Source: CAYPXN01 sp964470915
GTDB taxonomy: Bacteria > UBA10199 > JADFYH01
NCBI GenBank assembly: GCA_964470915.1
Contig: CAYYEM010000004.1
Location: 10,116 to 74,115 of the forward strand
DNA: 64,000 nt
Direction: 5' to 3'
Below the pieces are notes generated by a model. The model saw only the letters and a list, made by a program, of their open reading frames with translations. It ran no database searches and was not told the origin of the DNA. Every line of letters begins with the position of its first letter. Position 1 is the first letter of the stretch. The translations under genes were made by a program, and so were the position numbers. Positions 18,736 through 27,105 of this stretch are shown here, piece after piece.

Positions 18736-19104
18736 ATGATTCAAATGAATTCAGTTTTAAATTCTGCAGATAACACAGGAGCTAAAAAGCTCATGTGTAT
18801 TAAAGTGTTGGGTGGATCTAAACGGCGTTATGCAAGTGTGGGTGATATTATTGTGGTCTCCGTTAAAGAAGCCATTCCAGAAGGAAAAGTGAAAAAAGGT
18901 GAAGTGAAAAAAGGTGTGATTGTGAGAACTCGTAAGGAGATTAGACGCCCTGATGGTTCTTATATCCGCTTTGATGAAAACTCGATTGTATTGATAGAAG
19001 CAACAGGGGAGCCCATTGGAACTCGTATTTTTGGTCCAGTGGCTCGTGAGTTGCGTGCCAGGAAGTTTATGAAAATAATTTCTTTGGCTCCTGAGGTGCT
19101 GTGA
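18736..19104 (+). CDS. rplN: 50S ribosomal protein L14
   Basis: This is uL14, an inter-subunit bridge protein, 122 residues. It begins MIQMNSVLNSADNTGAKKLMCIKVLGGSKRRYA and ends ARELRARKFMKIISLAPEVL, as expected. The stop overlaps the rplX start. Confidence 0.98.
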   Translation: MIQMNSVLNSADNTGAKKLMCIKVLGGSKRRYASVGDIIVVSVKEAIPEGKVKKGEVKKGVIVRTRKEIRRPDGSYIRFDENSIVLIEATGEPIGTRIFGPVARELRARKFMKIISLAPEVL

Positions 19105-19436
19105 TGAATCAATTGAATAGCTATATAAAAAAGAATGATATGGTTACGGTGATTGCTGGAAAAGAGAAGGGTAAAAGCGGCAAGGTTTTAAAAGTATTGC
19201 CTAAGACTTCTCGTGTATTGGTGGAAAAACTCAATCGAGTAAAGCGTCATCAAAAACCAACACAAACTAACCCTCAGGGTGGTGTGATTGAAAAGGAATT
19301 AGGCATTCATTGTTCTAATGTGATGTTGCTTTGTCAGAAATGCAACAAGCCAGTGAGAGTTTCTCATAAAACAGTGAAGGATAAAAAAGTGAGAGTGTGT
19401 CGTAAGTGTGGAGAGGCAATTGATAAAGCCGCGTAA
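19104..19436 (+). CDS. rplX: 50S ribosomal protein L24
   Basis: This is uL24, an assembly initiator of the 50S subunit, about 110 residues. A KOW motif occurs at DMVTVIAGKEKGKSGKVLKVLP. The C-terminal half carries two CxxC pairs (CQKC and CRKC), a zinc-ribbon form of L24. ATG 19104 overlaps the rplN TGA; a GTG at 19101 is possible but less likely. Confidence 0.96.
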   Translation: MNQLNSYIKKNDMVTVIAGKEKGKSGKVLKVLPKTSRVLVEKLNRVKRHQKPTQTNPQGGVIEKELGIHCSNVMLLCQKCNKPVRVSHKTVKDKKVRVCRKCGEAIDKAA

Positions 19437-19465
19437 TTTTTGATCGCGGGAAACGGTGAATTTTT

Positions 19466-20011
19466 ATGGCAACAAGTATTTTAGAAGAAAATTATAAAAA
19501 AAGTGTTGTGCCACAATTGATGAAAGATTTTGGGTATAAAAATATTATGCAAGTGCCCAAAATTACAAAAGTGGTGTTAAACACTTCTATTTCAGAGGCA
19601 GTTCAAAATGTGAAAGCTTTGGATGCAGCTGCTAATGAGTTAATGGCAATTACAGGACAAAAGCCTGTTATCCGTAAAGCTAGAAAATCGATTGCGAATT
19701 TTAAATTAAGACAAGGGCAGCCTATCGCGGCCTCTGTGACTCTACGTAAAAAATCGATGTATGAGTTTTTAACCCGCTTGATTAATATTGCATTTCCACG
19801 GGTGAGAGATTTTAAAGGTATTTCATCAAAATCTTTTGATGGTCGTGGAAATTATACTTTTGGGGTTACAGAGCAAATTATTTTTCCAGAAATCAATTAT
19901 GACAAAGTAGATAAAATTCGTGGGATGAATATTACAATTTGTACCACAGCTCCAAATGATGAAGAGGCAAGAGCACTTTTAAAACATTTGGGGATTCCAT
20001 TTAGGAGCTAG
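19466..20011 (+). CDS. rplE: 50S ribosomal protein L5
   Basis: This is uL5, which binds 5S rRNA and contacts P-site tRNA, 181 residues. ITGQKPVIRKARKSIANFKLRQG and RVRDFKGISSKSFDGRGNYTFGVTEQIIFPEI are diagnostic, and the end (EEARALLKHLGIPFRS) is complete. Confidence 0.98.
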   Translation: MATSILEENYKKSVVPQLMKDFGYKNIMQVPKITKVVLNTSISEAVQNVKALDAAANELMAITGQKPVIRKARKSIANFKLRQGQPIAASVTLRKKSMYEFLTRLINIAFPRVRDFKGISSKSFDGRGNYTFGVTEQIIFPEINYDKVDKIRGMNITICTTAPNDEEARALLKHLGIPFRS

Positions 20012-20024
20012 TTTAGGACTTTTT

Positions 20025-20210
20025 ATGGCAAAGTTATCACTGATTGCAAAAGCAAAACGAAAACCAAAGTTCTCATCACGGGCTTATAATCGTTGTCCTC
20101 TGTGTGGACGACCAAGAGCTTATATTCGAAAATTTAAAATGTGTCGTTTATGTTTTAGGAATTTAGCCAGACGGGGTGAGATTCCTGGAGTACTGAAGGC
20201 AAGTTGGTAG
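20025..20210 (+). CDS. rpsN: 30S ribosomal protein S14, zinc-binding type
   Basis: This is uS14 of the short type (61 residues) with a zinc site made by CPLC and CRLC. It ends REGIPGVLKASW-like (RRGEIPGVLKASW). The four cysteines are intact, so this is the zinc-dependent form and no zinc-free paralogue is seen in the window. Confidence 0.97.
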   Translation: MAKLSLIAKAKRKPKFSSRAYNRCPLCGRPRAYIRKFKMCRLCFRNLARRGEIPGVLKASW

Positions 20211-20246
20211 AAAAGTTTTTTTAATGAGCGAATTGAGAGAAGATTT

Positions 20247-20642
20247 ATGATGACAGATCCAATTTCAGATATGTTGACAAGAATAAGAAACGGAATTCAC
20301 GCTCGTAAAGAGGTCGTGGAAGTTCCTTTTTCTAAAATCAAATTAGCTGTGCTTAAGATTTTAGAAGAAGAAGGCTATGTCCGTTCTGTTAATCCTGTAT
20401 CACAGGGGCCCAGTAGTAAAATATTGGTGACTCTACGTTACACTTCCGATCGTGAACCTGTGATTAGTAACTTAGATCGTGTCTCTAAGCCAGGTCGAAG
20501 AATCTATATGGGCTATCGTGAGGTAAAACCCGTATTGAGTGGTCTGGGGATTCTGGTACTTTCAACTTCAAAGGGTTTAATGTCTGATAAAAAAGCAAAG
20601 GAACACAAGATCGGTGGAGAAGTCCTTTGCAGTGTATGGTGA
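20247..20642 (+). CDS. rpsH: 30S ribosomal protein S8
   Basis: This is uS8, a core assembly protein of the 30S platform, 131 residues. It begins MTDPISDMLTRIRNG and ends with LSTSKGLMSDKKAKEHKIGGEVLCSVW. Starts at 20247 or 20250 are both ATG; the first fits the GAGAGAAG upstream slightly better. In enterobacteria S8 represses the spc operon. Confidence 0.97.
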   Translation: MMTDPISDMLTRIRNGIHARKEVVEVPFSKIKLAVLKILEEEGYVRSVNPVSQGPSSKILVTLRYTSDREPVISNLDRVSKPGRRIYMGYREVKPVLSGLGILVLSTSKGLMSDKKAKEHKIGGEVLCSVW

Positions 20643-20648
20643 TGAATT

Positions 20649-21209
20649 ATGTCTAGAACAGGAAAAAAAACTATTGCGATTCCCGAAAAGGTTAAAGCTT
20701 CCATTCAAGGTGGGCAAGTACATGTGGAAGGCCCTCAGGGAAAATTATTTCTCAACTTACCAAAAGGGGTCACTGTTTTGGTAGAGGGAAATCAAATGAA
20801 TGTAAATCGCGAGAATGATGAAAGAGTTGCAAAAGCCAACCATGGTCTTGCAAGAGCTCTAATTGCCAATATGGTTAAAGGAGTATCTGAAGGATTTAAG
20901 CGCGAACTAGATATTAACGGAGTAGGATATCGAGCAGAAGTAAAAGGGAATCAGCTGCAACTTACTTTGGGTTATTCTCATCCAGTTCTTTACCCTATTC
21001 CTGCTGGAATTAAAGTAACCGTGGAGAAGCAAACTCACATTAGCTTAGTAGGAGCGGATAAACAATTGGTGGGACAAGTTGCTTCTGAAATTCGAAGTGC
21101 AAAGAAACCCGAACCTTATAAAGGGAAGGGTGTAAAATATACTGAAGAAACTATTCGTCGCAAGGCTGGTAAGTCAGCTACCGGTTCTGGTGCGGGCAAA
21201 GGGAAGTAA
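20649..21209 (+). CDS. rplF: 50S ribosomal protein L6
   Basis: This is uL6, near the sarcin-ricin loop, 186 residues. The first repeat begins MSRTGKKTIAIPEKV and the second contains LDINGVGYRAEVKGNQLQLTLGYSHPV, ending KPEPYKGKGVKYTEETIRRKAGKSA. A short Gly/Lys tail follows. It lies 2 bases before rplR. Confidence 0.97.
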   Translation: MSRTGKKTIAIPEKVKASIQGGQVHVEGPQGKLFLNLPKGVTVLVEGNQMNVNRENDERVAKANHGLARALIANMVKGVSEGFKRELDINGVGYRAEVKGNQLQLTLGYSHPVLYPIPAGIKVTVEKQTHISLVGADKQLVGQVASEIRSAKKPEPYKGKGVKYTEETIRRKAGKSATGSGAGKGK

Positions 21210-21211
21210 TT

Positions 21212-21565
21212 ATGGCATTTGTTAAAGAAGAAGGAAGAGTCAAAAGACATCGTCGAGTTCGTTTTAAAATTTCAGGAACTTCGGATCGCCCTCGTTTGAG
21301 TGTGCGAAGAAGCTTGAAGCATATTCATGCTCAGTTGGTGGATGATTTGAATGGCAAAACATTAGTTGCAGCTTCCACACTTTCTTCAGAGTTGAAGGGT
21401 GCTAAAGCAAATAAAGAAGGCGCCAAAAAATTAGGGGAAGTATTGGGTGAAAAAGCACTCAAGCAAGGAATTAAAAAAATTGTCTTTGATCGAAGTGGTT
21501 ATCAATATCATGGCAGAATTCAAGTATTAGCAGAAGCTTTGCGAGAAAAGGGACTTAATTTCTAA
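21212..21565 (+). CDS. rplR: 50S ribosomal protein L18
   Basis: This is uL18, which binds 5S rRNA together with L5, 117 residues. RHRRVRFKISGTSDRPRLSVRRSLKHIHAQLVDD and the C-terminal FDRSGYQYHGRIQVLAEALREKGLNF are typical. A 66-base gap before rpsE contains a small TTCTTCTCT/AGAGAAGA hairpin only. Confidence 0.97.
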   Translation: MAFVKEEGRVKRHRRVRFKISGTSDRPRLSVRRSLKHIHAQLVDDLNGKTLVAASTLSSELKGAKANKEGAKKLGEVLGEKALKQGIKKIVFDRSGYQYHGRIQVLAEALREKGLNF

Positions 21566-21631
21566 AAGTTTTATCCCACCATGCTTCTTCTCTAAATCAA
21601 GAGAAGACTGGATGAGGATACAGGATTTAAT

Positions 21632-22117
21632 ATGAAACAAAAGATCAATGCATCGGAATTGGAATTAAATGAACGCGTTATTCATATCAACCGAGTTGCC
21701 AAAGTTGTAAAAGGTGGACGTCGTTTTAGCTTTAGCGCCTTGGTAGTTGTAGGAGATGGTCGCGGTCATGTAGGGGTTGGGATTGGTAAAGCCAAAGAAG
21801 TTCCTGAAGCAATTCGTAAGGCAACTGAGCAAGCTCGTCGTCGTTTGATGAAAGTTCCCTTGAAAGGTACTACAGTCCCTCATGAGTTTATTGGAAGATT
21901 TGGAGCGGCTCGTGTTCTGCTGAAGCCCGCCTCTCCAGGTACTGGAGTGATTGCCGGTGGAGCTGTGAGAGCTGTAGTTGAAGCTGCAGGCATTCATGAC
22001 ATTCTTACAAAATGTATTGGAACCGATAATCCTCATAATGTGGTGAAAGCTACTTTGAATGGTTTAGGTTCGATGAAATCACCCGAAGTTTACATCGCCA
22101 TGAAAAAGGCGAGTTAA
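21632..22117 (+). CDS. rpsE: 30S ribosomal protein S5
   Basis: This is uS5, involved in decoding accuracy and mRNA unwinding at the entry channel, 161 residues. VIHINRVAKVVKGGRRFSFSALVVVGDG, the GxGxGKAKEVPEAIRKA loop and LKPASPGTGVIAGGAVRAVVEAAG are diagnostic. Confidence 0.98.
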   Translation: MKQKINASELELNERVIHINRVAKVVKGGRRFSFSALVVVGDGRGHVGVGIGKAKEVPEAIRKATEQARRRLMKVPLKGTTVPHEFIGRFGAARVLLKPASPGTGVIAGGAVRAVVEAAGIHDILTKCIGTDNPHNVVKATLNGLGSMKSPEVYIAMKKAS

Positions 22118-22129
22118 TGGATGGAATAT

Positions 22130-22531
22130 ATGGCATCTACGATTAAAGTTATTTTAGAAACAGGTGTGATCGCAAGCACCGAAAAACAAAAAAGAACGGT
22201 GTTAGGCCTTGGCCTGAAATATCGTAATGCAGTGAATACCTTAAAAGATACTCCTGCAATTCGTGGTATGGTGAACAAGGTTTCGCATTTAGTAAAAATA
22301 TTAGATAAAGATTTTTCACAAAATCCATGGGAAAATTTGCCTCCCTCTTATGAACTAGGGGCAGTAAAGGCAAAGGTGGATTCTGGAAAAAAGAAGTCTT
22401 CTAAAAAGCTTTCATCTGCACTTGAAGTGGCTGGTGAAGCTAAAACATCTTCAGCGAAAGCCACTAAAGTAAAATCTCCGGCTTCTGCTAAGAAAACAAA
22501 AGTTTCTACAAAGAAGGTTAAAGGAAAATGA
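22130..22531 (+). CDS. rpmD: 50S ribosomal protein L30 with a long basic C-terminal tail
   Basis: The first 60 or so residues are bL30/uL30: GVIASTEKQKRTVLGLGLKYRNAVNTLKDTPAIRGMVNKVSHLVKI matches the family closely. Bacterial L30 normally ends there, but this protein runs to about 133 residues with a Lys/Ser/Ala-rich, low-complexity tail. The tail resembles the one on L17 in this window and is probably disordered and rRNA-binding. ATG 22121 is an alternative start. The stop overlaps rplO by 4 bases, so the longer frame is genuinely translated rather than a misread. Confidence 0.93.
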   Translation: MASTIKVILETGVIASTEKQKRTVLGLGLKYRNAVNTLKDTPAIRGMVNKVSHLVKILDKDFSQNPWENLPPSYELGAVKAKVDSGKKKSSKKLSSALEVAGEAKTSSAKATKVKSPASAKKTKVSTKKVKGK

Positions 22532-23001
22532 GTAAGTTTTTATCTCAACTTGAAAGCCCTCGTGGGGCCAATAAAAGAAAAAAACGCTTAGGCCGTGGTG
22601 ATGCAAGCGGACATGGCGGAACTTCAACAAAAGGTCATAAAGGTCAGCGTGCACGATCTGGTGGGTATCATAAAGTAGGTTTCGAGGGAGGTCAGATGCC
22701 TCTCATACGCCGTGTTCCTAAGAGAGGTTTTACCAATATTTTTCATCAGGAATTTTCTGTGATTAATGTGGGTGATTTGTCACGCTTTACATCAGGTGCT
22801 TTGGTAGATCCAAGTGCTTTGTATGAAACAGGATTTTTGAGCCGCAAAAGAGATCAAGTAAAAGTATTGGGTGATGGAGATATTACAGTTGCTTTAACAG
22901 TTCGAGCCCATGCTTTTTCAAAAGCCGCGATTGAGAAGATTGAAAAAGCGGGTGGAAAAATAGAACGTATTGAATCTAAAGCGGCACAAGCTGCTGAGTA
23001 A
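22528..23001 (+). CDS. rplO: 50S ribosomal protein L15
   Basis: This is uL15, a late 50S assembly protein, 157 residues. Its Gly-rich N-terminal half (KRLGRGDASGHGGTSTKGHKGQRARSGG, FEGGQMPLIRRVPKRGF) is diagnostic. ATGA overlap with rpmD suggests translational coupling. Confidence 0.97.
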   Translation: MSKFLSQLESPRGANKRKKRLGRGDASGHGGTSTKGHKGQRARSGGYHKVGFEGGQMPLIRRVPKRGFTNIFHQEFSVINVGDLSRFTSGALVDPSALYETGFLSRKRDQVKVLGDGDITVALTVRAHAFSKAAIEKIEKAGGKIERIESKAAQAAE

Positions 23002-23048
23002 AAGTTTTTTTATATTGCTGTGAATTCTTAATGTGAAGGTTGATTTGA

Positions 23049-24353
23049 GTGTCCAATAGTATTGCAAACATTGCAAGAATACCTGAGCTTAGAAAACGAC
23101 TAGTTTTTACAGCCTTAATGCTTGCGATTTATCGCTTGGGAGTTTTTGTACCTACTCCTGGAATCAACACTGATGCTTTAAAGCGTGTGATTTCTCAGGG
23201 AACGGTCTTTGAAATTTTTAATCTGTTTTCAGGCGGAGCTTTAGAACAGTTTTCTGTGTTTGCTTTAGGAATCATGCCTTATATCAGCGCCTCTATTATT
23301 TTACAGCTTTTGACTGTAGTAGTTCCTGCAATTGAAAAGCTTTCAAAAGAAGGAGAGTCTGGTAGAAAAAAAATTACTCAGTATACCCGATACGGAACTA
23401 TTGTTCTGTCTGTGGTTCAGGGATTTGGAATAAGTTATGGTCTTGAACAACAAGGAGTTCTCTTGCCAGGTGTAGGAGGATGGGGTTTTTATCTGACTAC
23501 TATTTTTACCCTTGCTGCAGGTACTAGTTTTATTATGTGGTTGGGAGAGCAAATTTCAGAACGAGGCGTTGGAAATGGAATTTCCCTCATCATTTTTGCT
23601 GGAATTGTTACCCGTATTCCAGGAGCTTTCCGAGATGCTTGGAATACAAAACAACAATTTGGTGATTTGATTGGTTTTATTGTTTTGCTTGCTTTTGTAG
23701 CCGCTATCATTGCTGCCATTATTTTTTGCGAGCGTGGGCAACGCAGAATCCCCATACAATATGCTAAAAGAGTAGTAGGTCGTAAATTATATGGAGGACA
23801 ATCGAGTCATCTTCCATTAAAAATTAATTCTGCAGGAGTTATACCTCCCATTTTTGCATCTTCTATTCTCTTGTTTCCGGCTACGATTGCTCAATTTGTC
23901 CAGAATCCTAAAATTCAAGCTTTAGCATCAAATCTGACCACTGGGTGGATGCACACTTTTCTTTATGTCGCTTTGATTGTTTTCTTTTGTTATTTTTATA
24001 CCGCGGTTAGTTTTAATCCCGTCGACGTTGCTGAAAATATTCGTAAGTATGGTGGTTTTATTCCAGGGATTCGTCCAGGCAAGTCTACTTCAGATTTTAT
24101 TGATCGGATTTTAACAAGAATTACATTAGGCGGAGCAATTTATATTTCTATAATTTGTATTTTGCCAGAGATTTTGATTACACGTTTTGGAATTCCAGGT
24201 ACCTTAGCTGCTGTTTTTGGGGGGACTTCTCTTTTGATTGTAGTGGGTGTGGCGATGGATACTGTAGCTCAAATTGAATCCTACTTATTGACGCGTCATT
24301 ATGATGGATTCTTGGGACAAAAGGCTGGAAAGTTTAAGGGGAGGAGAAGGTAG
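23049..24353 (+). CDS. secY: Protein translocase subunit SecY
   Basis: This is the pore subunit of the SecYEG translocon in the inner membrane, 434 residues with about ten membrane helices. The start is GTG 23049. PTPGINTDAL, GIMPYISASIILQLL, the GEQISERGVGNGISLIIFAGI stretch and the cytoplasmic GQRRIPIQYAKR loop are diagnostic, and the C-terminus includes GTSLLIVVGVAMDTVAQIESYLLTRHYDGF. Its TAG stop shares a base with the adk start. Confidence 0.98.
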   Translation: MSNSIANIARIPELRKRLVFTALMLAIYRLGVFVPTPGINTDALKRVISQGTVFEIFNLFSGGALEQFSVFALGIMPYISASIILQLLTVVVPAIEKLSKEGESGRKKITQYTRYGTIVLSVVQGFGISYGLEQQGVLLPGVGGWGFYLTTIFTLAAGTSFIMWLGEQISERGVGNGISLIIFAGIVTRIPGAFRDAWNTKQQFGDLIGFIVLLAFVAAIIAAIIFCERGQRRIPIQYAKRVVGRKLYGGQSSHLPLKINSAGVIPPIFASSILLFPATIAQFVQNPKIQALASNLTTGWMHTFLYVALIVFFCYFYTAVSFNPVDVAENIRKYGGFIPGIRPGKSTSDFIDRILTRITLGGAIYISIICILPEILITRFGIPGTLAAVFGGTSLLIVVGVAMDTVAQIESYLLTRHYDGFLGQKAGKFKGRRR

Positions 24354-25003
24354 TGAATTTGGTTTTTTTGGGTGCACCGGGTGCTGGAAAAGGAACTCAA
24401 GCGAATAAGGTGCAGGATATTTTTGGGATCCCAAAAATTTCTACAGGAGATATGCTTCGTGCCGCTCGTGCACAAAAGACATCATTAGGTTTACAGGCTG
24501 AAGCTTATATGAATGCAGGCAAGCTGGTGCCGGATGAAGTTGTGATTGGATTGATTACTGAAAGACTCGCACAAGTAGATTGTAAAAAAGGTTACATATT
24601 AGATGGTTTTCCAAGAACAGTGGCTCAAGCAAGGGCTTTAAAAGATAACTTAGGGAAAGCCGCTGATAAAATTGATCAAGTTATTAATATTGTAGTGGAT
24701 GAAGAAAATTTAGTGAAACGGCTTACGGGGCGTCGTCAGTGTGAAAAGTGTCAGCAAGGTTACCATCTGGAATTTGCCCCCACAAAAGTAGCTGGTATCT
24801 GTGATAAATGTGGTGGGAAACTTTTCCAACGAGAAGACGATAAGGAAGCTACTATCAGAGCCCGGTTAAATGTTTATCGAGAGCAGACGGCCCCATTAGT
24901 AGATTTTTATACGCAGGAAAATATTTTAGAAACAGTAAATGGTGATGAAGCAGTGGACCATGTTTTTGAAGCGATTGTGAATATTGTAAAAAAAGTGGCC
25001 TGA
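24353..25003 (+). CDS. adk: Adenylate kinase with zinc-binding LID
   Basis: It catalyses ATP + AMP to 2 ADP in the cytoplasm, 216 residues, starting at GTG 24353. The P-loop GAPGAGKGT, the STGDMLR stretch, DGFPRT and the LID region are in order. The LID carries two CxxC pairs (CEKC and CDKC), so this is the zinc-containing long form common outside the enterobacteria. The gene lies between secY and map as in many bacteria. Confidence 0.98.
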   Translation: MNLVFLGAPGAGKGTQANKVQDIFGIPKISTGDMLRAARAQKTSLGLQAEAYMNAGKLVPDEVVIGLITERLAQVDCKKGYILDGFPRTVAQARALKDNLGKAADKIDQVINIVVDEENLVKRLTGRRQCEKCQQGYHLEFAPTKVAGICDKCGGKLFQREDDKEATIRARLNVYREQTAPLVDFYTQENILETVNGDEAVDHVFEAIVNIVKKVA

Positions 25004-25017
25004 ATGGATTATGGTTT

Positions 25018-25767
25018 ATGGTGATTATCAAATCTCAAGAAGAGATTGATAAAATTAGAAAAGCAGGGCGTGTAGTCGCCAAAGTTCTTTCAAAAATTAA
25101 GGAATATATTAAGCCCGGTGCTAACACCTTGCAGCTAGATCAACTTGCAGAAAAGTGGATTTGTGAAGAGGGTGCTATACCGGCATTTAAGGGTTATTTG
25201 GGGTTTCGACATACCCTTTGTACTTCGATTAATGAAGAAGTAGTTCATGGAATTCCTTCCTCAAAAAGAGTTCTCAAAGAAGGGGACATTATTGGGATTG
25301 ATTGTGGAGCGATTGTAGGAGGGTATTACGGTGATGCCGCTTATACTTTCCCCGTAGGTAAAGTGAGTGAAAAAGCAGCAGAACTTTTAAGGGTAGGCGA
25401 AGAAAGTTTAATGCGCGGAATTACCCAAATGACATCAGATAAAAGGTTGTATGATATTGGCGCTGCAATTCAGCGACATTCTGAGTCACATGGTTTTGCA
25501 ATTGTAAGAGATTATGTAGGACATGGTGTGGGGACTAAGTTACACGAAGAACCGCAAGTCCCAAATTACGGAGAACCCAATACGGGTTTTCGTTTAAAAG
25601 CAGGAATGGTATTTGCCATTGAACCTATGGTGAATGAAGGTACTCATGAGGTTCAATTGTTAAACGATGGTTGGACAGTGATTACAAAAGATAAAAAATT
25701 GTCGGTTCATTTTGAACACACAATTGTGATTACAGATTCTCAACCAGAAATATTGACTCAGCTTTAG
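25018..25767 (+). CDS. map: Methionine aminopeptidase type I
   Basis: It removes the initiator methionine from nascent proteins, 249 residues. The five metal ligands are visible in order: GIDCG (Asp), YYGDAAYTF (Asp), GHGVG (His), EPMVNEG (Glu) and FEHTIVIT (Glu). It follows adk, and infA comes next, a common spc-operon extension. Confidence 0.97.
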   Translation: MVIIKSQEEIDKIRKAGRVVAKVLSKIKEYIKPGANTLQLDQLAEKWICEEGAIPAFKGYLGFRHTLCTSINEEVVHGIPSSKRVLKEGDIIGIDCGAIVGGYYGDAAYTFPVGKVSEKAAELLRVGEESLMRGITQMTSDKRLYDIGAAIQRHSESHGFAIVRDYVGHGVGTKLHEEPQVPNYGEPNTGFRLKAGMVFAIEPMVNEGTHEVQLLNDGWTVITKDKKLSVHFEHTIVITDSQPEILTQL

Positions 25768-25777
25768 AGGTATTATT

Positions 25778-25996
25778 TTGGCAAAAGAAGATTGTATAGA
25801 AGTAGAAGGGGTTGTTGTAGAACCTTTACCCAATGCGATGTTTAGGGTAGAGCTCGATAATGGCCATAAAATTTTAGCCCATATATCGGGCAAAATGAGG
25901 ATGCATTTTATTAAGATTCTTCCAGGAGATAGAGTGAAGATTGAATTATCTCCTTATGATTTAACAAGAGGAAGAATTACATATAGGTCTAAGTAG
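25778..25996 (+). CDS. infA: Translation initiation factor IF-1
   Basis: This is a 72-residue OB-fold protein that binds the 30S A site during initiation. The start is TTG at 25778; the product reads AKEDCIEVEGVVVEPLPNAMFRVEL and ends TRGRITYRSK, standard for the family. It is separated from rpmJ by an inverted-repeat element. Confidence 0.97.
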   Translation: MAKEDCIEVEGVVVEPLPNAMFRVELDNGHKILAHISGKMRMHFIKILPGDRVKIELSPYDLTRGRITYRSK

Positions 25997-25998
25997 GA

Positions 25999-26067
25999 AG
26001 TGGTTAGTCATTAGTGTCTAGTTGTTCGTGATATGATCTGACAACTAGAAACGGGTAACTAGCAACT
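25999..26067. repeat. AGTTGCTAGT-type imperfect inverted repeat, copy 4
   Basis: AGTGGTTAGTCATTAGTGTC at the left and AACGGGTAACTAGCAACT-like sequence at the right are complementary at about two thirds of 30 positions, giving a long hairpin. It begins 3 bases after the infA stop and ends 7 bases before rpmJ. Confidence 0.6.
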
Positions 26068-26074
26068 AAAAAAA

Positions 26075-26188
26075 ATGAAAGTAAGAAGTTCAGTAAAAAA
26101 AATATGTCCCAAATGTAAAGTTCTTCGTCGTAGAGGTGTGCTTCGTGTAATTTGCGAAAACCCCCGACATAAACAGAAACAAGGATAG
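26075..26188 (+). CDS. rpmJ: 50S ribosomal protein L36
   Basis: This 37-residue protein (MKVRSSVKKICPKCKVLRRR and onwards, ending HKQKQG) is bL36, a zinc-ribbon protein of the 50S subunit. The zinc ligands Cys11, Cys14, Cys27 and His32 are intact. It is too short for ordinary gene finders and lies in its usual place between infA and rpsM. Confidence 0.96.
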   Translation: MKVRSSVKKICPKCKVLRRRGVLRVICENPRHKQKQG

Positions 26189-26203
26189 AGAAGGTTTTAA
26201 ATT

Positions 26204-26587
26204 ATGCCACGTATAGCCGGTGTTGACGTTCCATCAAAGAAAAGGGTCGAAGTTGCTCTTACCTATATTTATGGGGTAGGCAAAACTCGCTCTAAAGAAA
26301 TTTTAGTAGCTACAAAAATTGATCCAAATCTTCGTGCAGAAAAGCTTACAGATGCAGATCTCGCTAATATTCGTGAATACATTGATTCACATTTCAAAGT
26401 TGAGGGAGATCTTCGTCGTGATGTGGGTTTAAGCATTAAGCGTTTACAAGATTTAGGGACTTATCGAGGAAGTCGGCATCGAAAGGGTTTGCCCGTTCGA
26501 GGTCAAAGAACACGAACAAATTGTCGAACTCGAAAAGGCCCTCGTAAGACAGTGGCAGGAAAGAAAAAAGCCCCTTCGGGCAAGTAG
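26204..26587 (+). CDS. rpsM: 30S ribosomal protein S13
   Basis: This is uS13, which contacts P-site tRNA and the 50S subunit, 127 residues. It begins MPRIAGVDVPSKKRVEVALTYIYGVGKTRS and ends with the basic RGQRTRTNCRTRKGPRKTVAGKKK tail. It is the first gene of the alpha-operon portion. Confidence 0.98.
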   Translation: MPRIAGVDVPSKKRVEVALTYIYGVGKTRSKEILVATKIDPNLRAEKLTDADLANIREYIDSHFKVEGDLRRDVGLSIKRLQDLGTYRGSRHRKGLPVRGQRTRTNCRTRKGPRKTVAGKKKAPSGK

Positions 26588-26589
26588 GA

Positions 26590-26661
26590 CAGTAGCCAGT
26601 AGTGAGTGATCAGTTCTCAATTTAAATAAAAATTGATGACTAACAAACATAACTGGCAACT
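26590..26661. repeat. AGTTGCTAGT-type imperfect inverted repeat, copy 5
   Basis: AGTAGCCAGTAGTGAGTGATCAG at the left pairs imperfectly with the right arm GACTAACAAACATAACTGGC, with a TCAATTT/AAATTGA inner stem. It fills the rpsM-rpsK gap. Confidence 0.55.
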
Positions 26662-26670
26662 TTGAAAAAA

Positions 26671-27105
26671 ATGGGATCCACCAAACCAAGTGAAGTCAGT
26701 GCTGCTCCAGAAGAAAAAAAGGAAGTAGCAAAAGTTAAAAAGAAAAAAGGTCGCAAGCAAGTACCGATTGGTGTTGTGCATATTCAATCGAGTTTTAACA
26801 ATACGATTGTAACAATTACTGATGTTTCAGGAAATACCATTGCTTCTTCTTCGGCCGGTTCAAAAGGTTTTAAAGGATCTCGCAAAAGTACTCCTTTTGC
26901 TGCTCAACTTGCCGCTGAAGATGCTGCTAGAAAAGCAATAGAACATGGTTTGAGAAGTGTTACCGTTTTTGTAAAAGGACCTGGTGCAGGTCGTGAATCA
27001 GCTTTACGCGCTATTGCCCAGGCTGGAATTCGTGTCACATTAATCCGGGATGTAACTCCTATTCCTCATAATGGTTGTCGTCCCCCGAAGAAGAGGAGAG
27101 TTTAA
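26671..27105 (+). CDS. rpsK: 30S ribosomal protein S11
   Basis: This is uS11, a 30S platform protein near the E-site codon, about 144 residues. The core begins IGVVHIQSSFNNTIVTITD and ends RVTLIRDVTPIPHNGCRPPKKRRV. It has a Lys/Glu-rich N-terminal extension of about 30 residues. The start is uncertain: ATG 26671 is used here, TTG 26662 is in frame, and no clear ribosome-binding site precedes either. The TAATG junction couples it to rpsD. Confidence 0.95.
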   Translation: MGSTKPSEVSAAPEEKKEVAKVKKKKGRKQVPIGVVHIQSSFNNTIVTITDVSGNTIASSSAGSKGFKGSRKSTPFAAQLAAEDAARKAIEHGLRSVTVFVKGPGAGRESALRAIAQAGIRVTLIRDVTPIPHNGCRPPKKRRV

